Shown here: piece after piece, positions 1 through 6,055 of the stretch | Numbering within the stretch: position 1 is the stretch's first letter | Layout: each line of letters begins with the position of its first letter | Assembly (NCBI GenBank): GCA_051746745.1 | Contig: JBNJFJ010000039.1 | Span: 1 to 16,667, forward strand | DNA length: 16,667 nucleotides | Direction: 5' to 3' | Origin: Halolactibacillus sp051746745 | Lineage (GTDB): Bacteria > Bacillota > Bacilli > Bacillales > Amphibacillaceae | Position numbers and translations under genes: made by a program | Notes under the pieces: generated by a model | Database searches by the model: none | What the model was told of the DNA's origin: nothing | Seen by the model: the letters and a program-made list of their open reading frames with translations, nothing else

Positions 1-262
1 CGATAAGTTGATCTTTGTGCATATCTTCAATGAAAGCAAGACGCGCCTCCGGTTCAAATCGGTGCATAATATAAAAGTAACCTTCAGTCGCCAGTCGCCG
101 GGCAATCTTTTCATCAATAATCGTCTGCATGTTCGCAGGCACCACCGGTAATTTAAAACTATAACCGCCTAAAGTGACGGATGTGTCACACTCGCTCCTT
201 GATTCTACAATACATTTCGCAGGTACGAGTTGAATATCTTCATAATCAAATACATTTTCCAT
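1..262 (-). CDS. guaC: GMP reductase, N-terminal part (runs off the left edge)
   Basis: GMP reductase converts GMP to IMP with NADPH, returning guanine nucleotides to the purine pool in the cytoplasm. The first 87 codons are visible. The start MENVFDYEDIQLVPAKC and the later segment KLPVVPANMQTIIDEKIA, followed by YFYIMHRF, are what I recall for Bacillus/Staphylococcus type GuaC, which belongs to the IMP dehydrogenase/GMP reductase TIM-barrel family. The catalytic cysteine and the nucleotide loop lie outside the window. The ATG at 262-260 is preceded by AGGAG (complement of 271-275), and a good sigma-A promoter lies about 65 bp upstream. The gene is transcribed divergently from the esterase gene. 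IMP dehydrogenase is the main alternative, but the N-terminal wording fits GMP reductase better. Confidence 0.93.
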   Translation of the reverse strand, partial: MENVFDYEDIQLVPAKCIVESRSECDTSVTLGGYSFKLPVVPANMQTIIDEKIARRLATEGYFYIMHRFEPEARLAFIEDMHKDQLI

Positions 263-328
263 TGTTTACACTCCTAAAAGACGAATATTTTATAATAAGT
301 GGATTGTTATTGTTCGAATCCCTCAAGT

Positions 329-357
329 AATATAACGAATTTATGACAAGATGTCAA
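329..357 (-). promoter_or_regulatory. Sigma-A promoter of guaC
   Basis: On the minus strand a TTGACA -35 box (352-357) and a TATATT -10 box (329-334) are separated by exactly 17 bp. Transcription would begin near 321, giving a leader of about 58 nt before the guaC ATG. That is too short to hold a purine riboswitch. Confidence 0.8.
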
Positions 358-447
358 ATGTTTTTATATTAAAAACGAAATATAAAGATTAAAAACCTTA
401 ATATCGTTCGGTTTTTTTAAAAATCATCACCCGAATATCTGCCGATT

Positions 448-456
448 TGATATACT
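448..456 (+). promoter_or_regulatory. Extended -10 promoter of the esterase gene
   Basis: TGATATACT combines a TG extension with a TATACT -10 hexamer, 37 bp before the esterase ATG. No convincing -35 hexamer is seen upstream, which suits an extended -10 promoter. Confidence 0.5.
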
Positions 457-461
457 TGTGA

Positions 462-476
462 TGTAAGCGTTTAACA
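462..476 (+). promoter_or_regulatory. Possible cre-like CcpA site at the transcription start
   Basis: TGTAAGCGTTTAACA resembles the catabolite-responsive element TGWAANCGNTNWCA but carries one extra T in the right half. It lies just downstream of the extended -10, where bound CcpA would repress. The downstream PTS genes make carbon-catabolite control plausible, but the spacing defect keeps this tentative. Confidence 0.35.
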
Positions 477-492
477 TAGGAGGGGATAGAAA

Positions 493-1380
493 ATGAAAGT
501 GATAACTGAATATTTAAGAGAAGCGACACCGGAAGTGACGCTGACCAGTTATATTATTGACGATAAAAAAGAATTTCAAACCGGGATAAAGCGACCAGCG
601 GTCGTGCTTGTGCCTGGTGGTGGCTATTTTGGTGTGTCCGATCGTGAAGGTGAACCTGTGGCGTTACGCTTGTTGGGTTTAGGTTACCATGTGTTTCAAT
701 TAAGCTATACGACGCGTGATACTAAAAATGAGACAGACCAAGATATGATCAGTGACCAGGCACTAGAAGATTTAGCACAAACATTTGAATATATTCATGC
801 AAAGGCAGAGCAGTTTTACGTTGACACGTCGAAACTAATTTTAATGGGCTTTTCTGCGGGTGGTCACTTATCGGCAATGTTTGCGACTTACGGGCAAACG
901 GCACAATTTTTAGCTAATCGTTCGTATCGTCCATCTGTCTACCAGCCGGCTTGCCTAGTTCTTGGTTATCCTGTTGTGGATTATACCGAGATGATGCGCG
1001 TTGTTGATGCATCAGAATCAAAGGACTTACAAGATTTTTGGCAAGCGTCCCACCAATATGTTTTTGGCACGTCCAAACCAACAGCGGACGATTTGCGCGT
1101 GAAAAGTCCAATCACGTATGTGACAGAAGAAATGGTGCCGACATTTCTATGGCATACTGTTGAAGACGGGTTAGTCCCACATGAGAATGTATTGACTTTT
1201 GTAAAAGCGTTAGCGGCTAAACGTGTCGCATATGAATTGCACTTATATCAATCAGGTGTTCATGGTTTAGCCTTAAGTGACGAAACAACGATGGGTGAAG
1301 CGAGTCATGTGAATCTAGCCGCTCAAACGTGGTTACCGCAACTACACACGTGGTTAAAACATCACGGTCTTAGTCTTTAA
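493..1380 (+). CDS. Alpha/beta-hydrolase esterase (acetyl-esterase / BD-FAE-like)
   Basis: This is a predicted cytoplasmic serine esterase of 295 residues, with no signal peptide. The oxyanion-hole loop is PGGGY (41-45), in place of the usual HGGG. The nucleophile elbow is G-F-S-A-G with Ser121. The likely acid is Asp225 in HTVEDGLVP, and the likely base is His257 in SGVHGLAL. This order and spacing match the Aes/BD-FAE branch that removes acyl groups from sugars or small esters. The ATG at 493 follows AGGAGGGG (478-485) with good spacing. PTS IIB and IIA genes follow on the same strand, so a job on an acylated or otherwise decorated sugar is a reasonable inference. The substrate cannot be read from the sequence. 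Confidence 0.85.
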   Translation: MKVITEYLREATPEVTLTSYIIDDKKEFQTGIKRPAVVLVPGGGYFGVSDREGEPVALRLLGLGYHVFQLSYTTRDTKNETDQDMISDQALEDLAQTFEYIHAKAEQFYVDTSKLILMGFSAGGHLSAMFATYGQTAQFLANRSYRPSVYQPACLVLGYPVVDYTEMMRVVDASESKDLQDFWQASHQYVFGTSKPTADDLRVKSPITYVTEEMVPTFLWHTVEDGLVPHENVLTFVKALAAKRVAYELHLYQSGVHGLALSDETTMGEASHVNLAAQTWLPQLHTWLKHHGLSL

Positions 1381-1494
1381 GGGGTAAATATTTAAAGGTG
1401 AGTCATTAAAGAGGTTTACCGGCTGAGTGAAACAGGAAGAGTCTAGTGTAAGTTCAATCTAATGAAAGACACTATCCTAAGGGAGGAATGTTGT

Positions 1495-1797
1495 GTGAAA
1501 CACTTAGTCCTCGTGTGTGCCGTCGGTATGTCTAGTAGTATGTTAGTGAATCGAATGATTCGGGTAGCGGAGAAAAAAGAATTAGAAGTGATGATCCATG
1601 CGTCTGGGATGGGAGATTTATCGTCGTTCACTGACGAGGCGGATGCTCTCCTTATTAGTCCGCAAATTCACTACATGGAAGAAAAAATCAAAGCGAAGTA
1701 TCCAAAGATTCCGGTGATGTCGCTGTCGTCTAAAGATTATGCGGAGATGGACGGGGAAACGGTCTTGATGCAAGGTTTAGATTTGATCAAAGGTTGA
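1495..1797 (+). CDS. PTS system IIB component, lactose/cellobiose family
   Basis: IIB of the lactose/cellobiose family takes a phosphoryl group from IIA onto a cysteine and passes it to the sugar held by IIC. The N-terminus HLVLVCAVGMSSSML holds the P-loop-like motif with the phosphorylated Cys8. The product is 100 residues, about the normal length. I chose the GTG at 1495 over an upstream ATG at 1462 because GGGAGG (1481-1486) sits 8 nt before the GTG and the family motif then begins at the N-terminus. A IIA gene follows 76 nt downstream, but no IIC permease gene is present. The IIC partner must be encoded elsewhere, or the pair is regulatory. Confidence 0.85.
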   Translation: MKHLVLVCAVGMSSSMLVNRMIRVAEKKELEVMIHASGMGDLSSFTDEADALLISPQIHYMEEKIKAKYPKIPVMSLSSKDYAEMDGETVLMQGLDLIKG

Positions 1798-1873
1798 TTC
1801 ATAAGTGAAACGAAAGAAATGATTGAACAATGTAAACAAACTAGTAGCAACAATGAAAGAAAAGGAGTCCGCT

Positions 1874-2197
1874 ATGACCGAAAAAGATCAGTTACAACAA
1901 AAAGCGTTTAAAATAATTGCAGAAGCGGGAAGTGCTAAAAGTTTAGCTGTTTTAGCACTTCAAGCGGCGAAGGTACAACAAATAACAGAGGCAGAACAAA
2001 AACTAGAAGAGGCAAGAAAGTACTTCAACGAAGCCCATCACTATCACCGCGATCTCGTTCAAAAAGAAGCCCAGGGTATCGATGTACAGTTATCGCTTAT
2101 TTTTATGCATGCTGAGGATCAATTGATGTCCACAGAAACCATTATCATCTTAGTCGAAGAAATGATCGAGATGTATCAGCTCATCCATGAAAAGTGA
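1874..2197 (+). CDS. PTS system IIA component, lactose/cellobiose family
   Basis: IIA-Lac/Cel proteins are small helical trimers that carry phosphate on a histidine between HPr and IIB. The 107-residue product has the family features: AEAGSAKSLA near 16-25, EAHHYHRDLVQKEA near 53-66, and the active-site segment IFMHAEDQLM with phospho-acceptor His79 and metal-binding Asp82. The residue after the Asp is Gln83, whereas the well-known family members have His (MHxQDHLM), a notable change next to the active site. The ATG at 1874 has AAAGGAG 7 nt upstream; a longer in-frame TTG start at 1823 lacks such a site. The gene lies in an apparent operon with the IIB gene. No clear terminator follows. Confidence 0.83.
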   Translation: MTEKDQLQQKAFKIIAEAGSAKSLAVLALQAAKVQQITEAEQKLEEARKYFNEAHHYHRDLVQKEAQGIDVQLSLIFMHAEDQLMSTETIIILVEEMIEMYQLIHEK

Positions 2198-2314
2198 AGT
2201 GATCAGACATGGAATGAAACGAGAAAGGCGCTGGAAGCACATGACGCAAGCTGTTTTATCCACTACTTAAAATTATACGGCCCACATAATTGTTTATGAT
2301 AATGGTGCATCCAG

Positions 2315-2323
2315 TGGTATACT
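2315..2323 (+). promoter_or_regulatory. Extended -10 promoter of the membrane miniprotein gene
   Basis: TGGTATACT is an extended -10 element, 51 bp before the ATG at 2375. There is no clear -35 box at 17 bp. The leader would be about 45 nt. Confidence 0.45.
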
Positions 2324-2374
2324 AAAAAACATAGATATGTACATAGAGATGAACAAGTTGAAAGTGGGGTCAAG

Positions 2375-2581
2375 ATGAAGTATCGATATTTTTTATTTTT
2401 AGCTGTGTTAGAATTTGTCCTAGGCATTGGTATTGGACTGTATAGTCTATCACTCGGAAAGTTTAATGTTTTTATCGTCGCGTTATTGTTTATCGTGTTT
2501 ATGGGAGCGGTGATTAATATCGTCCTATACCGCTACTTTAAAAAAGTTCTCATCCAGGCAGAAATTGATGAAAAAGAATAA
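2375..2581 (+). CDS. Two-helix membrane miniprotein of unknown function
   Basis: The product is 68 residues, with two hydrophobic segments at about 4-26 and 30-52, and a charged tail ending EIDEKE. I do not recognise the family. A purine-rich ribosome binding site (GTGGGG) precedes the ATG, an extended -10 lies upstream, and a strong hairpin follows at 2592. It therefore looks like a monocistronic transcription unit and not a chance reading frame. The short loop between the helices and the basic stretch after helix 2 (YRYFKK) suggest both ends face the cytoplasm. Nothing in the neighbours points to a specific role. Confidence 0.65.
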   Translation: MKYRYFLFLAVLEFVLGIGIGLYSLSLGKFNVFIVALLFIVFMGAVINIVLYRYFKKVLIQAEIDEKE

Positions 2582-2591
2582 GTAGATTATG

Positions 2592-2621
2592 AAAAGGGAT
2601 CCGTTGCAACGGATCCCTTTT
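2592..2621 (+). terminator. Perfect 30-bp palindromic hairpin terminator
   Basis: AAAAGGGATCCGTTG (2592-2606) is followed directly by its exact reverse complement (2607-2621). As RNA this makes a GC-containing stem ending in four U residues. The symmetric A/T ends would allow termination on both strands. The U tract is short, so efficiency is uncertain. Confidence 0.7.
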
Positions 2622-2827
2622 CGCATGTCTTGAAATAGTAGCGAAAACAAGAAAAATAGACGAATGATGTTCTATAAAACAATCAAAGGGATAAACGTGC
2701 GTACAAGATTAGGATGATGTCGTGTTAAGTCGAGTTCTTATACTTATATTTCGTTCAGGTGAATCAGTTTAATAGCTGTTTTTAAAAAGCTACGCGCATA
2801 TGAAAAACAGATTCGTTTTAAAAAATA

Positions 2828-2856
2828 CTTGAATTCATCCGTACAAGTGGCGATAA
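2828..2856 (+). promoter_or_regulatory. Promoter of the chemoreceptor gene (sigma-A, possibly overlapping sigma-D)
   Basis: TTGAAT (2828-2833), 17 bp, then GATAAT (2851-2856) makes a fair sigma-A promoter. The same bases contain TGAA-N15-GGCGATAA (2829-2855). This resembles the motility sigma-D consensus TAAA-N15-GCCGATAT at 3 of 4 and 6 of 8 positions, which would suit a chemotaxis gene. Confidence 0.5.
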
Positions 2857-2895
2857 TGTAGTTAGGAAGTTATAAAATATCTAGGGGTGGTAGTG

Positions 2896-4581
2896 GTGAA
2901 AATTACTCAGAAATTATTAATGAATGCGATGATTGTCCTTGTTTTATTAGGGTTTGTTGGTTGGATGAGCGTTGAGGCATTAAAAGAAACGCGACAAAGT
3001 TCGGATGAAATGTACGAACAACGCGTCGAACCGATGCAGGATTTAAATCAAATGGTCCGGTTAGCTGAAAATGCTCAAGTGAATATGTTGACGGCGGTAA
3101 CGTATGAAGATCCCTCCTACATAGAGGTTGTGCGTGAGAATTTCTCTGAGATTCAGACACATATCAATAATTTTGAAAGCGTTATCTTAACCGATGAAGA
3201 AACAGAACTATTTAAAAAGGCAAAAGCAAACTGGATCAGATTTGAACGGGTTGTGAATAATCATATGGCGATGATTGAAGCAGGCGACTATGAGACGTCT
3301 AGAAATGAACTGAGAAATATCGGCATGTTTTATGAATCGCTCAGTGACTATTTAGAACAGTTAATGGTGATTAATCAAGAGGCTGTGACAGGTTTATACA
3401 ACGAAACACAGGCGGTTTTTGACGTAAGTAAATGGACGATTTATGGTGTCGTTTTGATTGCGGCGCTTTTTTCACTTGTGACGAGCGGCGTATTAGGTCG
3501 GTCGATTACCGGACCTCTAAAAGTCGTCACAAAACGGATGCAAGCGATGGCGACAGGGGACCTAACCCAGCACCCCCTCTATCAAAAGCGACGGGATGAA
3601 ATCGGTGAACTGTCACGTCAGATGGCGTTGATGCAAAAAGATGTCACAGTTGTGATTGATGACATTAAAACAGCAGCCAAAAGTGTTATGGATCAAATTA
3701 ACGTCCTTCGTACATCTTCCTCTCAGGTGAGAGAGGGAAGTGAACATATTGCCGAAACAATGACGGAGTTATCAAGCGGGGCAGAAAATCAAGCCCAGCA
3801 CGCGCAAGAACTCAATGAATCGATGGAACATTTCTTAGTGACAGTGAGCAACATTAATCATGAAACGACAGCATCAACAAAAGAAGCAACATCTGTCCTC
3901 GAATTAACATCTAAAGGGACAGCATCAATGGAGCAAAGTGTGAATCAGATGCAGGCGGTTGACACTGTTGTGAGGGATGCGGTCAGACGGGTTGAAGAAT
4001 TAAATACGGAAACAGACAAAATCACAAAGTTAGTTGAGGTGATTCAAAGTATTGCGGAACAAACAAACTTACTCGCTTTAAATGCAGCGATTGAAGCGGC
4101 GCGTGCTGGTGAACACGGAAAAGGCTTTGCGGTCGTGGCTGATGAAGTTAGAAAATTAGCTGAAGAAGTCTCTTCTTCTGTCCATCAAATTACCTCGATC
4201 ACGGACACGATTCAATTGGAGACTCAAACAGTCGCAACAGGACTTAAACAGGGCTATAAAGAAGTAGAAATCGGTTCGACTCAGATCAATGATACACGAA
4301 GGATCTTCTTAGATATGGACCGTGCTTATCATCGTGTATCTGATTCACTCCAACAAGCAGCGAACCAACTGTTATCACTAGAACAAGGCACAAATACAAT
4401 GCAACAGTCGATTGAAGAAGTCGCGTCGCTAACAGAAGAGTCAGCTGCCGGTGTCGAAGAAACAGCGGCAGCAAGTGAAGAAGCGGTTCAATCGGTCAGT
4501 CAAATAGCTTTGGTTGGTATGACATTATCCGACTTATCAAAAGAGTTAACAGATAAGGTGAATCGCTTTAAACTATCCTAA
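2896..4581 (+). CDS. Transmembrane methyl-accepting chemotaxis protein
   Basis: This chemoreceptor reports extracellular or membrane signals to CheA/CheW. With the GTG start at 2896 it has 561 residues. TM1 is near 8-26; a mainly helical extracellular sensor of about 150 residues (27-178) resembles a four-helix bundle; TM2 is near 180-201; HAMP runs about 202-255 (starting RSITGPL). The long coiled-coil signalling domain has the highly conserved hairpin tip EQTNLLALNAAIEAARAGE near 386-405, followed by GKGFAVVADEVRKLAE. Four GTG/GTA codons run in series here, and the upstream GTG at 2887 is also possible. AGGGGTGG (2883-2890) is better spaced for 2896. No C-terminal receptor-tether pentapeptide is present. 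The ligand is unknown. Confidence 0.93.
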   Translation: MKITQKLLMNAMIVLVLLGFVGWMSVEALKETRQSSDEMYEQRVEPMQDLNQMVRLAENAQVNMLTAVTYEDPSYIEVVRENFSEIQTHINNFESVILTDEETELFKKAKANWIRFERVVNNHMAMIEAGDYETSRNELRNIGMFYESLSDYLEQLMVINQEAVTGLYNETQAVFDVSKWTIYGVVLIAALFSLVTSGVLGRSITGPLKVVTKRMQAMATGDLTQHPLYQKRRDEIGELSRQMALMQKDVTVVIDDIKTAAKSVMDQINVLRTSSSQVREGSEHIAETMTELSSGAENQAQHAQELNESMEHFLVTVSNINHETTASTKEATSVLELTSKGTASMEQSVNQMQAVDTVVRDAVRRVEELNTETDKITKLVEVIQSIAEQTNLLALNAAIEAARAGEHGKGFAVVADEVRKLAEEVSSSVHQITSITDTIQLETQTVATGLKQGYKEVEIGSTQINDTRRIFLDMDRAYHRVSDSLQQAANQLLSLEQGTNTMQQSIEEVASLTEESAAGVEETAAASEEAVQSVSQIALVGMTLSDLSKELTDKVNRFKLS

Positions 4582-4643
4582 TGAGATACTAACTGTGTAC
4601 GCTAACGAAATAGCATCGAGGGATGATTCTGTGTAAAGGACGG

Positions 4644-4672
4644 TATAGATTCTAGGTAATATCGTGTATAAT
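4644..4672 (+). promoter_or_regulatory. Weak sigma-A promoter candidate
   Basis: A perfect TATAAT (4667-4672) lies 34 bp before the next gene. At 17-bp spacing the -35 would be TATAGA (4644-4649), matching only 3 of 6 consensus positions. Confidence 0.45.
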
Positions 4673-4706
4673 AGGCCTAAAGAGATGTAGAAACGAGGCG
4701 ATTATA

Positions 4707-5408
4707 ATGAGAAACGATGAACGATTTATTGTAGCATTTAATAAAATCGAGAAATATTTTGATCAACAAATTCGTGACACACGTTATGTACCTTTTCACC
4801 GAGCTGTCCAGCGCTTAAGAAAATCAAATCCAATTGTCAGTCATTATCAACAAGATTTACTCGAGTTCTCCGAACTGCGTAATGCGATTGTCCATGAACG
4901 AACCGGACATGAGTATACCATCGCGGACCCACATGATGATATTGTGGCATTGATTGAAAAAATCGAACAAGAACTTACTGCACCTGAGACAGTTATCAAT
5001 TTATTCGGGAAAACATTACGAACCATTCAAGCAGATTTAACGATTGAAGAAGTGTTAAATATCATTAAAGAAACGACATTTTCACAATTCCCTGTGTACG
5101 TCAGCAAGCAATTTATCGGTCTTTTAACTGATAAATGTATTTTACATTTTATTGCGCAACGCATGAACGGTGATTGCCGTAAGTTGTTTAACACCGAAGT
5201 ACGAGAACTACTAAAAGAAGATGCCATTAAAGAAGCGAATTATCGTTTTGTTCCGAGTGACATGAGCGTGTTTGAGGCAGAGGCCATCTTCATGGAAGCG
5301 ATGAAGAAAGACAAAGTGATTGATGCGCTACTGATTACTGATTCAGGTGAAAGTTACGACAAATTAAAAGGGCTAATTTCGCCGACCGATCTCATAAAAA
5401 TCAAATAG
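4707..5408 (+). CDS. HEPN-like plus CBS-domain protein
   Basis: The 233-residue protein has two parts. Residues 1-95 are helical and include SELRNAIVHERTG, in which R58-N-A-I-V-H63 fits the R-N-x3-H motif of HEPN domains; in many HEPN proteins this motif is the metal-independent RNase active site. Residues about 100-232 look like a CBS-domain pair: a first unit with FSQFPVYVSKQFIGLLTDK near 126-143 and a second ending ALLITDSG...LKGLISPTDLIKI. CBS pairs usually bind adenine nucleotides. The fusion suggests a nucleotide-gated helical effector, possibly an RNase; both the domain call and the activity are inferences. It has its own promoter candidate and a shared terminator with the convergent thioredoxin gene. 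No toxin or antitoxin partner is adjacent. Confidence 0.72.
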   Translation: MRNDERFIVAFNKIEKYFDQQIRDTRYVPFHRAVQRLRKSNPIVSHYQQDLLEFSELRNAIVHERTGHEYTIADPHDDIVALIEKIEQELTAPETVINLFGKTLRTIQADLTIEEVLNIIKETTFSQFPVYVSKQFIGLLTDKCILHFIAQRMNGDCRKLFNTEVRELLKEDAIKEANYRFVPSDMSVFEAEAIFMEAMKKDKVIDALLITDSGESYDKLKGLISPTDLIKIK

Positions 5409-5436
5409 TAAAGTGCGTGGCATATTTTTCGTAAAA

Positions 5437-5470
5437 AAACACCTGGCCCCCTCGTTTGGGCCAGGTGTTT
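5437..5470. terminator. Bidirectional terminator between convergent genes
   Basis: A 13-bp GC-rich stem, AAACACCTGGCCC (5437-5449) with its complement (5458-5470) and an 8-nt loop, lies between the HEPN-CBS gene and the convergent thioredoxin-like gene. On the minus strand the hairpin ends in seven U residues. On the plus strand only three U follow directly, with a T-run a few bases later. Confidence 0.88.
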
Positions 5471-5480
5471 AAAGGTTTTT

Positions 5481-5816
5481 TTAGCTGTAATAACCGTCAA
5501 CAATTTTACTTACTTTTTCGCGGAACGGTTCAATCGGTACAATGCGCGCTTCTCTTAGATATTCTTTCCCATCAACAAAGAGTATGAGAACCGGGACAGT
5601 AAAGATATTAAAGCGGCTCGCAACTTCTGGTACATTAGCTTGATTCACATAAGCTGTTTTTACTTGTGGAAAATCTTCAAACACTGATTCGATTTGTGGC
5701 AAGAGACTCACACAAACACTGCAGTTAGGTCTAGAAATATAAAGGAAAGAGACGCCTTCGGTTGACAAAAAATCTTCAAGTACTTCAGTTGATTCGATTG
5801 TATTAAATGTTGTCAT
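5481..5816 (-). CDS. Thioredoxin-like protein with CSVC active site
   Basis: This is a cytoplasmic thioredoxin-fold protein of 111 residues without a signal peptide. The redox motif is C32-S-V-C35, within SRPNCSVCVSL, and the cis-proline is Pro75 in FTVPVLIL. The dipeptide inside the motif is SV instead of the GP of thioredoxin, so its redox potential and partners probably differ from TrxA. It resembles the YdfQ-type small thioredoxin-like proteins of Bacillus as I remember them. The ATG at 5816 follows GAGGTGA (complement of 5821-5827) and a good promoter. The gene is monocistronic, ends at the shared terminator, and is divergent from the c-di-GMP gene. It could act as a general disulfide reductase; no substrate can be inferred. 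Confidence 0.85.
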   Translation of the reverse strand: MTTFNTIESTEVLEDFLSTEGVSFLYISRPNCSVCVSLLPQIESVFEDFPQVKTAYVNQANVPEVASRFNIFTVPVLILFVDGKEYLREARIVPIEPFREKVSKIVDGYYS

Positions 5817-5920
5817 TACTTCACCTCATTAAAATGGTATCTGTTGTGTATTTAAGCACGTCTTAAATGTTTCTGCAACATAATTGCTTATGTCTTTATG
5901 ATTTTGAGTATATGACCGAT

Positions 5921-5949
5921 ATTATAACTAGTGACTCTGGCACTGTTTA
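5921..5949 (-). promoter_or_regulatory. Sigma-A promoter of the thioredoxin-like gene
   Basis: On the minus strand TAAACA (5944-5949) and TATAAT (5921-5926) are separated by 17 bp. The -10 is perfect and the -35 matches 4 of 6 positions. Confidence 0.65.
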
Positions 5950-5970
5950 TTGTTGGCTAGGTAAGGGAAT
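5945..5970 (+). promoter_or_regulatory. Sigma-B-like promoter candidate for the c-di-GMP gene
   Basis: GTTTAT (5945-5950), 14 bp, then GGGAAT (5965-5970) matches the general-stress consensus GTTTAA-N12-15-GGGTAT at 5 of 6 positions in each box. It overlaps the -35 of the divergent thioredoxin promoter. A separate TATAAT at 5986-5991 without a -35 could serve sigma-A. Confidence 0.4.
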
Positions 5971-6055
5971 ACTTATACATAAGTTTATAATAAACAATGG
6001 TTTTAGTCTTTAACCGATAATAACTCGTTTTAATATGATGTTTGGAGTGGATCGA

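Larger units (their letters stand above)
2582..2886. other. 305-bp intergenic region before the chemoreceptor
   Basis: It contains the 30-bp palindromic terminator at 2592-2621, an imperfect inverted repeat at 2773-2792 (TAGCT...AGCTA around a T/A-rich centre) of unknown meaning, and the chemoreceptor promoter at 2828-2856. No reading frame with a ribosome binding site is seen in the rest. Confidence 0.6.

Noticed and set aside
263..321. Purine riboswitch in the guaC leader
   Set aside because: The promoter at 329-357 leaves only about 58 nt of leader, and no conserved purine-aptamer loops are seen.
391..416. Hairpin AAAAACC...GGTTTTT resembling a terminator
   Set aside because: The stem is almost all A-T with a 12-nt loop, and it lies between two divergent genes where no terminator is expected.
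1823..1873. N-terminal extension of the IIA gene from a TTG at 1823
   Set aside because: No ribosome binding site precedes it, and AAAGGAG before the ATG at 1874 gives the usual family length.
2903..3160. Minus-strand open frame inside the chemoreceptor gene
   Set aside because: It is antisense to a well-supported coding region, has no ribosome binding site and shows no recognisable domain.
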